Shown here one piece after another: positions 55,376 to 64,000 of a DNA stretch of 64,000 nt; positions within the stretch are counted from its first letter, which is position 1, and the number at the start of each line of letters is the position of its first letter. The stretch covers positions 620,001 to 684,000 of the forward strand of contig JAESUZ010003110.1 of the NCBI GenBank assembly GCA_017311185.1, in the 5' to 3' direction. The notes beneath the pieces are model-generated. The model was not told where the DNA came from and did not search any database. It saw only the letters and a program-made list of their open reading frames with translations. The translations under genes and the position numbers were made by a program. The DNA comes from Proteles cristata cristata (taxonomy: Eukaryota; Chordata; Mammalia; Carnivora; Hyaenidae).

Positions 55376-58331
55376 CCTCACCATTCCACGCTGTCCCTAG
55401 CAAACACCCCCCTCCCCGCGTCCCTTGAGTAAGGAAACTTCACCCTGTGCCCCCCAATTCCTGGGCTCTGTCTCACTATCTTCAGCACCTCACGGACTTT
55501 GTGCTGGCTGTTTTCAACTTCCCGGTATGTCTGTCCCAGCAGATACCCCCTGCTCGAAGCAGTCCCCTCCGTGATCTGCAAACATTACAAGGACATCAAA
55601 ACAAAGCTATCAGCTGGGTTCCTGGCTTTCGCAGCCAGTCCAAACTCTTTTGTTTGACTCTCAGACAGCTTATTGACTAGGTGATGGGGTCAGAAGTTTG
55701 CTTTCCACCTAGGCTCTTCGAGAATGGAGCCCTGGGCTAGAAGAAGGAATTGCGGGGCAGGGTGGGGAAAATGCACCCAGTCAAGACTTCAGATTTACCC
55801 CATCGGCAAGGAAAATGGACTCACAGGCTGAGAACCTGCCGAAGTGAGAAAGGGTTAAGGGAGGAAAAAATAGGAACCAAAGGAACAAAAATCACCTACA
55901 TCCTGTCCCCTCTTGACTTAACACGGGCATGGGCAACCCACTCACTGGAATGTTCTCAGAGACTCTCTGTGTCCACGTGAAGGCGGAGGAAAGTAGGGGA
56001 GGGCAGGAAGCTGATAAGCCGAGCGATGCACGCAGCTGCATTTTATAAGATACCTGCTTTCCCGCGTCAGGTGTTTTCACACATCTCCATCCCGATCTGA
56101 AAGAGGGTCCTCACTCCCCACCCGGTCCCTCCTTCCTAACACACACCCCCCTCACCCTGACCCCGACAGTTTATCTTTGCCTATTGGGAAAACTGTCATT
56201 TATCGAGTAATCTACTCCTCATATATTGTTAAACAGACCACAGGGGTTATCAGTGCAGTTGATACAGGAAGATAAACAGCAACCTCTTATGCAAATAGCA
56301 CTAAGAATGGGAGACTGGCCACAGGACAAAAATCAGACTTTGGGAGAACATGCCTTCTCCTCGGTTCCGAAGCTGGAAATCGCAGGGACCTGGAGAAGCT
56401 TCTCTGGATGGGTCCTCCTGTCTCTTTCTTGTAGGGAGGGGCAGCTGTGTGTGTGTGTGTCTGTGTGTCTGTGTGTGTCTGTGTGTGTGTGTGTCTGTGT
56501 GTGTCCGCCCAACCCGCTCTGCAAAGAAGAGCAGTGGCTTCATGTCTAACTAATAGGATCTCCTTTCTGTGACCATAGGCTTCTCCTTCCTGCACCAGAC
56601 ATTTCATTACTCCGGGATTTCAGACCCACTGCAACGAGCTTTGTTCAGAAAGGGAGAGAAGGGTATTCTCCAAGGTGGGAGTGGAAAAAAATTCCACGGA
56701 GAACCGGGAGTTCTGGGCTCCGAGCCACAATCCACACGACCGGGAGACACTCCCTCCCCGTGGGCTCTGCCGGCCCGTCTCTGCCTGACAGCAGGCAGGT
56801 CCAGGTGGCATCTTCTGAAACCCTTCTCATTATTTTAAGGGCAAACTCACATCAAGGACCCAGAGGTGAGTGGCTCCAAGTCACAAAAGAATTGCACGGA
56901 GAGAGACAGGGCAATCTGCGTCTCACACCAGGCTGCAGGCTGGAGAGGGGGAACCCAGGGAATGACAGAGTCCAGGGCCGGCCACAATGAAAGACTGAAT
57001 GGAACAGCCTAATTTACACAGGAAGTGAGCACTTACCAGACCCTTCATCTCAACACACAAAACCCTCGGCCATATCTGGAAGCAATTACATCCAGTTAAC
57101 ATGATCTGCTTGCCACCACAATTAACTGCAAACAGAAATATTTTTCACTTTTGCAACAGGGGATGCCAAGGTTTGGCCTGTCCGCGTTACCCGCCCTCCC
57201 CTCCTACCCCCGCCACCCCCCACGCCCCCCTGCCATCGAATGTGGCTGCTGGGGACTACGGAGCAGCTACCCAGCTCGCAAAAACAAAAACCACTCTTGT
57301 ACCTGTCAGGACACAAAAAAAAGTAAAATCGTGGATAATTGTGAACGGAGGAAGGGGGGAGGGGTGGCGGACACCACCGCGCTGGAGACGGAGGAAGAGG
57401 CCAGGCACGCGGGCCCTACACGCGCCTGCCACGCTCACGAGTCCCGCCCCGGTTTCCCACACGCAACTTCAAGGGAAGGAAAATGTTTTTAGAGTCACTC
57501 AATTTAGCAGCGTTTCACATTGTTTTTAGGTACCGTCTCTATGCCTTCTGCCAAGGGGACGGGGGTGGGGAGGTGTTGCGGGGAGGTAGACTCGCAAATG
57601 TGAGCAGATCCTGAATTTAGCAGAGCATTTAGGGGACAACTGTCACGATTTCACTTCTGCACGGACCACTTCCCCTCCCTACTCGGCGAGAACGCCTTCC
57701 AGGCAGCTTTCACCTGCTCAGGAGGGGCGGGAGCCTCTATTTATTTGGGACGAGCACAGTGTTCCACGCAGAGGGGGACGGGCCAGCACCCCATCTCCAA
57801 ACCGCCCCCCCCGTTCAGCTGCCTCGATTCACTGACCACTCCCATCCCTTCTCTCTGCACCCAGCCCACCAACTGGAGAAGAGTTGATTTTCCCTGGAGC
57901 GACTGTCCACGATGCCAGAGACCGATGGGACAGATCTGTTTTAAAGTTCCGAAAGGAGGCACCATCTCCGGCCGCTTCCCCGCCACAGGCCCGTCTTCCC
58001 GGGGCCGGACCCAACGGGCTGCTGTGGTCCCCAATGCAGTCCGCTCCTCTGTCACCAGGGTCCTCTAAAGCAGCAGCAGAGGCGAGGCAGATGTGACACA
58101 TCCATTTGCCAGACGGCTCACAAACATCTCCTCTCAAAGAGGCCAAAGCCTCCCGCGGGAACCAGGTCAAACCGCGCTCTTCCCCGCAAACATCACATTT
58201 ACAACCGTGACTCGCACGCAGAAGGAGGAAAAACTAGGTAGCTTCTCTTTGGTTCCAAGGCTGTGATGAGGAGGAACATCTTTATAGGTTAGACGGGAAA
58301 AAGTACTAGGCCTTCCTTTCCAGTCTTTAAA
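55376..58331. other. 3-kb CanSINE-free block, no gene seen
   Basis: Contains the interrupted GT microsatellite (56,446-56,504), C-rich runs (57,185-57,232) and CpG-denser DNA at 57,360-57,460 and 57,960-58,030. Open frames are composition artefacts. Confidence 0.45.
56446..56504 (+). repeat. Interrupted (TG)n microsatellite with TCTG interruptions
   Basis: TG runs of 4-9 units are separated by single CTs ('gtgtctgtgtgtctgtgtgtg'), giving a higher-order pattern. Confidence 0.93.
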
Positions 58332-58344
58332 AAATAACGTTACA

Positions 58345-58553
58345 GGGGCTCCTGGGTGGCTCAGTCGGTTCAGCGACCGACTCCGGCTCAGGTCATGATC
58401 TCACAGTTCGTGGGTTCGAGCCCCGCGTCGGCCTCTGTGCTGACAGCCCAGAACCTGGAGCCGGCTTTGGATTCTGCGTCTCCCTCTCTCTGTCCCTCCC
58501 CTGCTCATGCTCTGTCTCTCTCTCCCTCAAAAATAAACATTAAAATAATTCTT
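58345..58553 (+). mobile_element. CanSINE, plus strand, near consensus
   Basis: 'ggggctcctgggtggctcagtcggttcagcgaccgactccggctcagg' with a perfect B box ('gggttcgagccccgcg'). Target copies 'aaataacgttaca' (58,332-58,344) and 'aaataatattaca' (58,554-58,566). Confidence 0.97.
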
Positions 58554-58679
58554 AAATAATATTACAACGAGGAAGAAAGAGACCTTTCAGTGAGAGCCAC
58601 AGAGCATGCCACGTGCCCGCCCCTGGGCCGTGTAGATCCAAATGCACCATCCATGGGTAAGATCAGGACAGCTCGATGA

Positions 58680-58800
58680 AGTCCACGTTAGAACTTCCTC
58701 TCAGAGATGAGGAAGCAGGTGGTTAGGCATCTCGGCTCCAGAGCTTCTAAGAGTCCGAGGATAAATTCAAGCCCAGGCTCAACTGCAGACCCAACGCTTC
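58680..58800 (-). mobile_element. MIR SINE relic
   Basis: 'ctcagagatgaggaagcaggtggttaggcatctcggctccagagcttctaagagtccgaggataaattcaagcccagg' resembles the reversed MIR core. Confidence 0.55.
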
Positions 58801-59865
58801 CTTCCCAGCTGCCCACCAGTCTGCAGCCAACACTTCTAGAAACTTCTGACACTACAGCAGTGGAAAAGCCAGCAAATCATCATCCCCTGAAATCCCCCCC
58901 ACACCCACTCTCGGGGGACAGCCACGCATGGCGGTCTCTCCCCCACCCCCACCCGCAGGCTCCACACGCCCATCAAGGCACACGCTCAGCTCAGGGGGGC
59001 CCCTGCACAGCCCTCCAGGCATGGAAACGGTTAAGTCGTCCTCACTGAATAAATCAAAAGTTCAAGGCTGCAACATACCACAATGATTCCCTCTTTACAT
59101 ATGACAAGAACCAGAGAGGGGCTGAAATCCCAAGCATCCTGACGGGGTCTCCCCGGCCGCACAGGTTACGCAGCCAGGGTCAGGGCCGCGGACCTTTAGC
59201 GGCAACATTCATTTCCTGAACAGGACAAGTCCTCCGGACCATAAAGCTAATAGGAACTTCCTCGCACGGCGAGCTCCGGCTGACGGGGCTACTTGTCACC
59301 GGCCACGCAGGCGGAGAGCGCTGGTTCCCATTAGCGGGTTATGATGCCAGGTGCTACTAATAAGGTGCATCGGCAAGAAACGAGCCTGCGAGGTTGTCTC
59401 TCTGGCTCTGGAAGTAATCAGGCCTGGGCTTCGGGGCTGGAGGGGGGTGCTTATTTCGAGAGAGGGTGGGGGAGAGGGGCGGCACTGAGCCACAGTAGAC
59501 CCCAACAGCATCCAACCTGCGGAAGGGCTGAAATAAATACATTTCAAACAATCCCTCCGCATTTCCCCCAACTACCATAAAAGACTCCCCCGAATTAACA
59601 CTAATAATGTCCCCCCACCGGCGACTCCAGGCCTTGATGGATCACCGAGGGCCCTTACGGTCAGCCACATCTGCTTCTCACTACGGCAAAGGGAGTTGTG
59701 CCAACATGCTTAATGGCATTAAGATCACAACGCTCAGCTAATCCACTTAGAGACGGACGCACCGGGTGAGGGTGGCAGGGGGCTCGGCGAGAGAGCCGCC
59801 CCCACCCACCCCCGTCAGGCTGGGGTCACGAAAGAAGTGGGAAGCAGGGAGGCGGCCTCACATGC
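58801..59865. other. Unique sequence, CpG-denser in part; no gene seen
   Basis: 59,141-59,340 holds about 18 CpG in 240 bases by hand count. No exon or repeat recognised. Confidence 0.45.
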
Positions 59866-60045
59866 GAGTCCCTGCTGTGTGCTTTATGTCACCTGGTACC
59901 TCGTTTAACATGTTTAAAACCACACTGAGACGTAAAGGGCTAACCTCACTTCACAGGAGGAGAGGCTGACAGGCGAAGTCGTTTGTCCAAGCTCACGAGG
60001 CAGTGCCAACATTCACACCCACGTCTCTCTGACGTCACAGCTTGC
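59866..60045 (-). mobile_element. MIR SINE relic
   Basis: 'gctgtgtgctttatgtcacctggtacctcgtttaacatgtttaaaaccacactgagacg', 'cttcacaggaggagaggctgacaggcgaagtcgtttgtccaagctcacgaggcagtgccaacattcacacccacg', in reversed MIR order. Confidence 0.78.
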
Positions 60046-60153
60046 CGCCACCAAGACAATGGTCAGTGGCAGTGCATCTCTCTCACTCCTGACATGCCTG
60101 TGCACATGAACAAGTCCTTACTTACGACTGATGGGGGATAGAAACGGCCCTGA

Positions 60154-60285
60154 AGGGGCACCCGAATGGCTCAGGAGGAAAAACGAGCGTATGACTCTTG
60201 ATCCTGGGGTCATGAGTTTGAGTCCCAGGCTGGGTGTAGAGATTACTTAAGTAAATAAATAGCCTTAAAATAAATAAATAATATT
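60154..60285 (+). mobile_element. Short CanSINE (SINEC_c-like), plus strand
   Basis: 'ggggcacccgaatggctcagg', 'gactcttgatcctggggtcatgagtttgagtcccaggctgggtgtagagattacttaagtaaataaat'. No long-type body. Its A-rich tail is the target of the next SINE. Confidence 0.9.
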
Positions 60286-60505
60286 TTTTATTTTTTTAAT
60301 GTTTTATTTTTAATTTATTTCTGAGAGAGAGAGACAGCATGAGCAGGGGAGGGTCAGAGAGAGAGGGAGACACCGAATCTGAAACAGGCTCCAGGCTTTG
60401 ACCTGTCAGCACAGAGCCTGATGCAGGGCTCGAACCCATGAACCGTGAGATCATGACCTGAACAGAAGTCAGATGCTTAGCCAACTGAGCCACCCAGGCG
60501 CCCCC
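60286..60505 (-). mobile_element. CanSINE inserted in the tail of the short CanSINE, minus strand
   Basis: Near-consensus reverse copy ending 'gagccacccaggcgcccc'. Target copies 'ataaataatat' in the A-rich tail (about 60,274) and 'ataaataatac' (about 60,507). Confidence 0.96.
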
Positions 60506-60539
60506 GATAAATAATACTTTAAAGTTAATAAATGGCCGA

Positions 60540-60582
60540 GGGAGCCTAGGTGGCTCAGTCAGTTAAGGAGCTGACTCGACTC
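60540..60582 (+). mobile_element. CanSINE, 5' part (interrupted by L1 tail)
   Basis: 'gggagcctaggtggctcagtcagttaaggagctgactcgactctt' is the head and A-box region. The copy resumes at 60,751. Confidence 0.93.
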
Positions 60583-60751
60583 TTAAATCTAGAGAACAAA
60601 CAGAGGGTTGCTGGAGGGGTTTGGGGACGTGGGGGGCTAAATGGTTAAGGGGCTTTAAGGATTCTACTCCTGAAATCGTTGCTGCACTATATGCTACCTA
60701 ACTTGGATGTAAATGTAAAAAATAAATTAAATTTAAAAACTTTTTAAAAAA
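60578..60751 (+). mobile_element. L1 3' end, 5'-truncated and internally shortened, inserted in a CanSINE
   Basis: 'gactcttaaatctagagaacaaacagagggttgctggaggggtttggggacgtggggggctaaatgg' and 'attctactcctgaaatcgttgctgcactatatgctacctaacttgg' match the carnivore L1 3' UTR (GACTCTTAACTATAGAGAACAAACTG..., ACACCTGAAACTAATATTACACTGTATGTTAACTAACTGG), ending 'aaataaattaaatttaaaaac' plus A. The middle of the usual UTR is missing. Confidence 0.85.
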
Positions 60752-60920
60752 GAGTCCAACTCTGGATTTCAGCTCAGGTCATGATCTCAGGGTTCATAAG
60801 TTCGAGCCCCATGTCGGGCTGTATGCTGAAAGCACAGAGCCTGCTTGGGATTCTCTCTACCTCTCTCTCTGCCCCCTCCTCCCCTCTCAAAAACAGATAA
60901 ACATTTACAAAAATTTCTTA
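60751..60920 (+). mobile_element. CanSINE, 3' part (resumes after the L1 tail)
   Basis: 'agagtccaactctggatttcagctcaggtcatgatctcagggttcataagttcgagcccc' continues the element begun at 60,540. 'gagctgactc' (60,568-60,577) and 'gagtccaactc' (60,752-60,762) are candidate diverged target copies around the L1. Confidence 0.93.
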
Positions 60921-60935
60921 AATTATTAAAAATAG

Positions 60936-61152
60936 GGGGCACCTGGGTGGCTCAGTTGGTTTAGCAGCTGACATGGGCTCAGGTCATGATATCACAGTTT
61001 GTGGGTTCGAGCCCCACATTGGGCTCCGTGCTGACAGCCTGGAGACTGGAGCCTGCTTCGGATTCTGTGTCTCCTGCTCTCTGCCCCTCCCTGACTTGTG
61101 CTCTGTCTCTCTTTCTCTCAAAAACAAATAAACATTAATACACATTTTCTTT
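60936..61152 (+). mobile_element. CanSINE, plus strand, recent
   Basis: Complete copy. The 14-bp target 'attattaaaaatag' lies at 60,922-60,935 and 61,153-61,166. It is inserted at the tail of the preceding, L1-interrupted SINE. Confidence 0.97.
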
Positions 61153-61166
61153 ATTATTAAAAATAG

Positions 61167-62132
61167 TATATGGCCCCAAAGAGGGGAGAAGTCTAAACAC
61201 CACTTCTAACTGGCCCACAATTTCTCCTCTTCATCAAAATTTCTGTGATTGAGACTTCTCATAACTCAGCCAGCGATGTCCTGCTTTTTGGGAAAGTTCT
61301 TCCTCCTAGCTAACTTGGGTTCTTCCTGCTGCAAACTGAGTCCAATCCATTCCTGCCGAAGGAAATGAAGTCTTGAGGTCAGAGTCGACCGCGAGCTAGG
61401 CATTTAGAATTGAGCAGGTCCCGGCGAGCTTTCAGCTGAAGTTTCCATACTGACAATAAAGGACCGAGTCCCCCGCCAGCAGCTGCAGACACAACCCTCA
61501 CGTAGGCAAAACCCAACCGTAGTGTCTCCAGACTGAGCCAGCATAATAAGGACACTGGGGCTTTTAAGGGGAAACAGTAGAAAGGGGAATTTCTGATTAT
61601 GCTGGCATGAAATTAACAGTGTGGAATTTTTATTTTTGTAAGTGGGTTTCTTTTTCTCTCCCGTTTTCTGGTTTTTGAGTCAGCGAAAAAGGCCCCCATC
61701 GCCCGAAGCTGGTCTCCCTGTGTCCGTATGAGATGATAAGATACGGTTCCCCTGGGACTCACGTGGTCCTGACTCTGGAAGCCCTGAACCCCCTGAAGTA
61801 AGCAGCCCCCGTGCTACTTTCCTCCTCGCGAGCCACCCGAGGGGACAGGGAGGCCAGAGGGGACCGAGCGATGAGCGTCCTGGTCACCGACTGCAGGAAA
61901 CACAGAGCCGGTCCTTCCTGATGCCCCCTTCCCTTCTGATTCCATCGGGGGCCGCTGGCCCAAGCAGGGCATTATGGAAAAAACAGTGGAGCCCAAAGCC
62001 CTGAGCACAAGCCCCGGCCCCATGGTGGGACGCGTCAGTTCACCTCTCATGCTTCCCTCTGCCCTTCAGGGAATTCACAAGTGATGTCCCCCTTCCAGCG
62101 CAGCCAGGGCATGTCAGTCTGCCTCTGAATGC
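61167..62132. other. Unique sequence, no gene seen
   Basis: No repeat recognised and no supportable exon. Confidence 0.45.
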
Positions 62133-62690
62133 GCTCAGCACAGAACCTGGTATGTACCAAGCACTGAAAATGCTGTTTGCCAAACCCACCATCAGAAGCA
62201 TCTTGCACTGGTCGGGGGGCGGGAGGGGAGCGGAAGGCGCTCTGGAAGGCCCGGCCGCCACGACCCCGGACTGCCGTCAGTCAGCTGGGGTCTGTGCTCC
62301 TCTGCCTCGACCACAGCGATGTGCCTGGCCGGCCACAAGCACGGGCTCTCAGGACTGGGTGAGCCTGCTTGGCAGCTGGAACGGAGGCCAGGGGAGTGCT
62401 GCCCGGCTAAATTTAAATGAGAACTGGAATGACTCATCAGGCCTCCGGTCAATGGGACAAAGAGTACCCTGGCCACCAGGGTACAAGGAGATCAGCTTCT
62501 GGGGGGTGGGGGTGGGGGGAACGCAGGTGCTCACGGTGCCCCAGCCCCATATGGTGCCTGGGCCACAGTTTTTACGGGGGAAAGCAGGACGTGGCCCAAC
62601 ACGAACACACTTCCTACCCTGCTCTGCCAGTGTGCCCTGTTTCACAACAACAGCAATAGAAACACAACAGCAAACACGCGTGAACACTTA
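62133..62690. other. G+C-rich sequence with a short MIR-like tail; no gene seen
   Basis: 'gctcagcacagaacctggtatgtaccaagcactgaaaatgctg' (62,135-62,177) resembles the MIR 3' end. A 197-codon frame starts in it and runs into G-rich unique DNA with no domain, so it is not called. Confidence 0.45.
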
Positions 62691-62880
62691 CTTCATGTTA
62701 CCGTTCCTTGCATTTGACCTGTACTTGCTGATTAATCCGTGTTAACAACCCAGTGGGACGGTATGGTCATTATTCCTGTTTTACCAGGGAGCACAGAGAG
62801 GTTAGGTAACATCACCACGGTCACACAGCTTGGTAAGCAGTAAAAAAAATCAGGATTGTGGCCCAGGTAAGTCCAATTCG
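62691..62880 (-). mobile_element. MIR SINE relic
   Basis: 'acaacccagtgggacggtatggtcattattcctgttttaccagggagcacagagaggttaggtaacatcaccacggtcacacagcttggtaagcag' closely follows the reversed MIR core. Confidence 0.88.
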
Positions 62881-63230
62881 CTAATCTGCTATGAGTAAAA
62901 CATCAGAGGTAGGAAGGTGGGGTTGCCATGGTCAGTTTTTCTTTCTACCAAAATAACTGCCATTGAGTCAGGGCTTTCATCTAATGCCACTGAACCAGAA
63001 CCTTGAGAAAACCTTCTGTTATCGAGGAATGTTCTGGAATCCTCCAACAGGCATGCCGAGACACACCTGTATTCATTTATTAAGATTCTGAGCTCTCATC
63101 CTCGGGCTGTCAGTTGGACCGGTTTTAAAGTCATTAATTAAAAAAAAAAATTAAAACTGATTGGAAAGGTTTGTCTCCTGAATTAGCTGAAAGGAGAGTT
63201 GTGAATGGAGTTTGATTTTAACAGTTTAGG
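62881..63230. other. Unique sequence, no gene seen
   Basis: No repeat recognised. A+T-rich near 63,130-63,160. Confidence 0.45.
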
Positions 63231-63245
63231 ATAATCGCTATTTTA

Positions 63246-63448
63246 TTTTATTTTTAAATATTTTTATTTCTGAGAGAGAGAGCAGGGGAGAGTCAGAGAA
63301 AGAGGGAGACACAGAATCTGAAGCAGATTCCAGGCTCTGAGCTGGGTGTCAGCACAGAGCCTGACGCGGGGCTCGAACCCACGAACCGTGAAATCACAAC
63401 CTGAGCCAAAATCGGATGCTTAACTGACTGAGCCACCCAGGCACCCCC
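63246..63448 (-). mobile_element. CanSINE, minus strand
   Basis: Near-consensus reverse copy ('gagccacccaggcacccc'). Target 'ataatcgctatttta' (63,231-63,245) and 'ataatcactatttta' (63,449-63,463), differing at one base. Confidence 0.97.
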
Positions 63449-63463
63449 ATAATCACTATTTTA

Positions 63464-64000
63464 AAGATTCATAAACCCAAGATTCTAGAACAAGCAGGAG
63501 GAAAACGTGTGGCTGAGCTGAACATTCTTCCTCTCCTCCCAGCCATTAGCAGCTCCGTCCGACAGTGACAGCAAATGTGAATGGGACTTTTCGTACGGAG
63601 ATGAAAGACCTGGCCACTTCCCTCCGCTGGAAATAAAATATAGAAGAAATCATCTTCAGAATTTCCCAGAGTGTCGTCGAGATCCCAGAGGACTCCGTAA
63701 CCCTATGCGAGTAAAAGTCTTAAAAAAACAAAGGGTGGACAGGATCAAATCAAAGAGACCCCTGCCTGTGTTTGCTGGCTGACTGCCAACCCAGATTCCA
63801 AAACAGAGCAAAATGCAATTAGCTGAAAGGACTTCAGAAGAATGGGAGTGAGTACACACGCAAGGGGCAGAACTTCTTTAAGAACTCAACAATCCAGAAA
63901 GAGCTCCTCCAACCACCGGGCTCTACAAACCAAGGAATGAGGCTCCAGGTGAGAAAGAGACTAACAGTGGTCCCGCGGCCCACATCCCGGGAGCTGAGGC
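63464..64000. other. Unique sequence, no gene seen
   Basis: No repeat or coding content recognised to the window end. Confidence 0.45.

Noticed and set aside
62152..62745. 197-codon open frame, plus strand
   Set aside because: Starts in a MIR-like tail and runs through G-rich unique DNA. No domain, no splice structure, and overlapping frames are equally open.
1..64000. CRISPR array, operon, prophage or toxin-antitoxin system
   Set aside because: No regularly spaced direct repeats, no bacterial gene layout. All dispersed repeats are mammalian retrotransposons or microsatellites.

Overview
The window is nuclear DNA of a cat-family carnivore (Felidae). Forty copies of the felid tRNA-Lys-derived CanSINE (SINEC_Fc-like) can be read along it. 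Most carry a tRNA-like head with a 'GCTCAGTCGGTTAAGC' A-box region and a 'GGTTCGAGCCCC' B box, a CTCTGTGCTGACAGCTCAGAGCC body, a CT-rich tract and an AATAAA/oligo(A) tail. About 25 are in plus and 15 in minus orientation. The species (domestic cat, Panthera, Lynx, Puma and so on) cannot be told from the sequence alone. Nothing bacterial, viral or organellar is present.

No protein-coding gene can be supported. Every open frame is short (under 200 codons), lacks a recognisable domain, and mostly falls in repeats or G+C-rich non-repetitive DNA. A recurring peptide-like frame of about 60 residues is the translation of the CanSINE body. No tRNA, rRNA or snRNA gene is visible apart from the tRNA-like SINE heads. 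The window is best read as intergenic or intronic DNA.

Layout. 1-3,220: SINE-free, with a MER20 DNA-transposon relic. 3,220-7,360: MIR relics carrying CanSINEs, a CpG-rich block near 4.1 kb, and a MER5A relic. 7,360-12,660: CanSINE-free, with an MLT1-type LTR at 9.07-9.44 kb and two MIRs. 12,660-15,280: CanSINEs and an L2 relic. 15,530-15,593: a 64-bp perfectly alternating purine/pyrimidine tract. 17.2-22.4 kb: SINE-rich, including a minus-strand L1 3' end interrupted by a SINE at one point and by a SINE-within-SINE pair at another. 22.4-25.9 kb: SINE-free. 25.9-26.4 kb: twin CanSINEs sharing three copies of one target-site duplication. 27.6-31.65 kb: SINE-free. 31.65-38.6 kb: SINE-rich, including a SINE with two B boxes, a Tigger2/MER28-like element and a second L1 3' end. 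38.6-41.6 kb: SINE-free and A+T-rich at the start. 43.9-48.2 kb: G+C-rich and SINE-free, followed by an L2. 49.1-52.4 kb: SINE-free, with a CpG-rich block near 51.5 kb. 52.4-61.2 kb: scattered SINEs ending in a one-kilobase nest of four CanSINEs and an L1 tail. 61.2-64 kb: mostly unique, with MIR relics and one last SINE.

No new multi-gene system was found. The most informative structures are the nested and shared-target retrotransposon insertions, the SINE with a duplicated B box, several strong Z-DNA-prone tracts, and CpG-rich or SINE-depleted blocks that could be regulatory. Repeat family names rest on recalled consensus features, not on a database search. End coordinates of old repeats (MIR, L2, MER, L1) are approximate to tens of bases.
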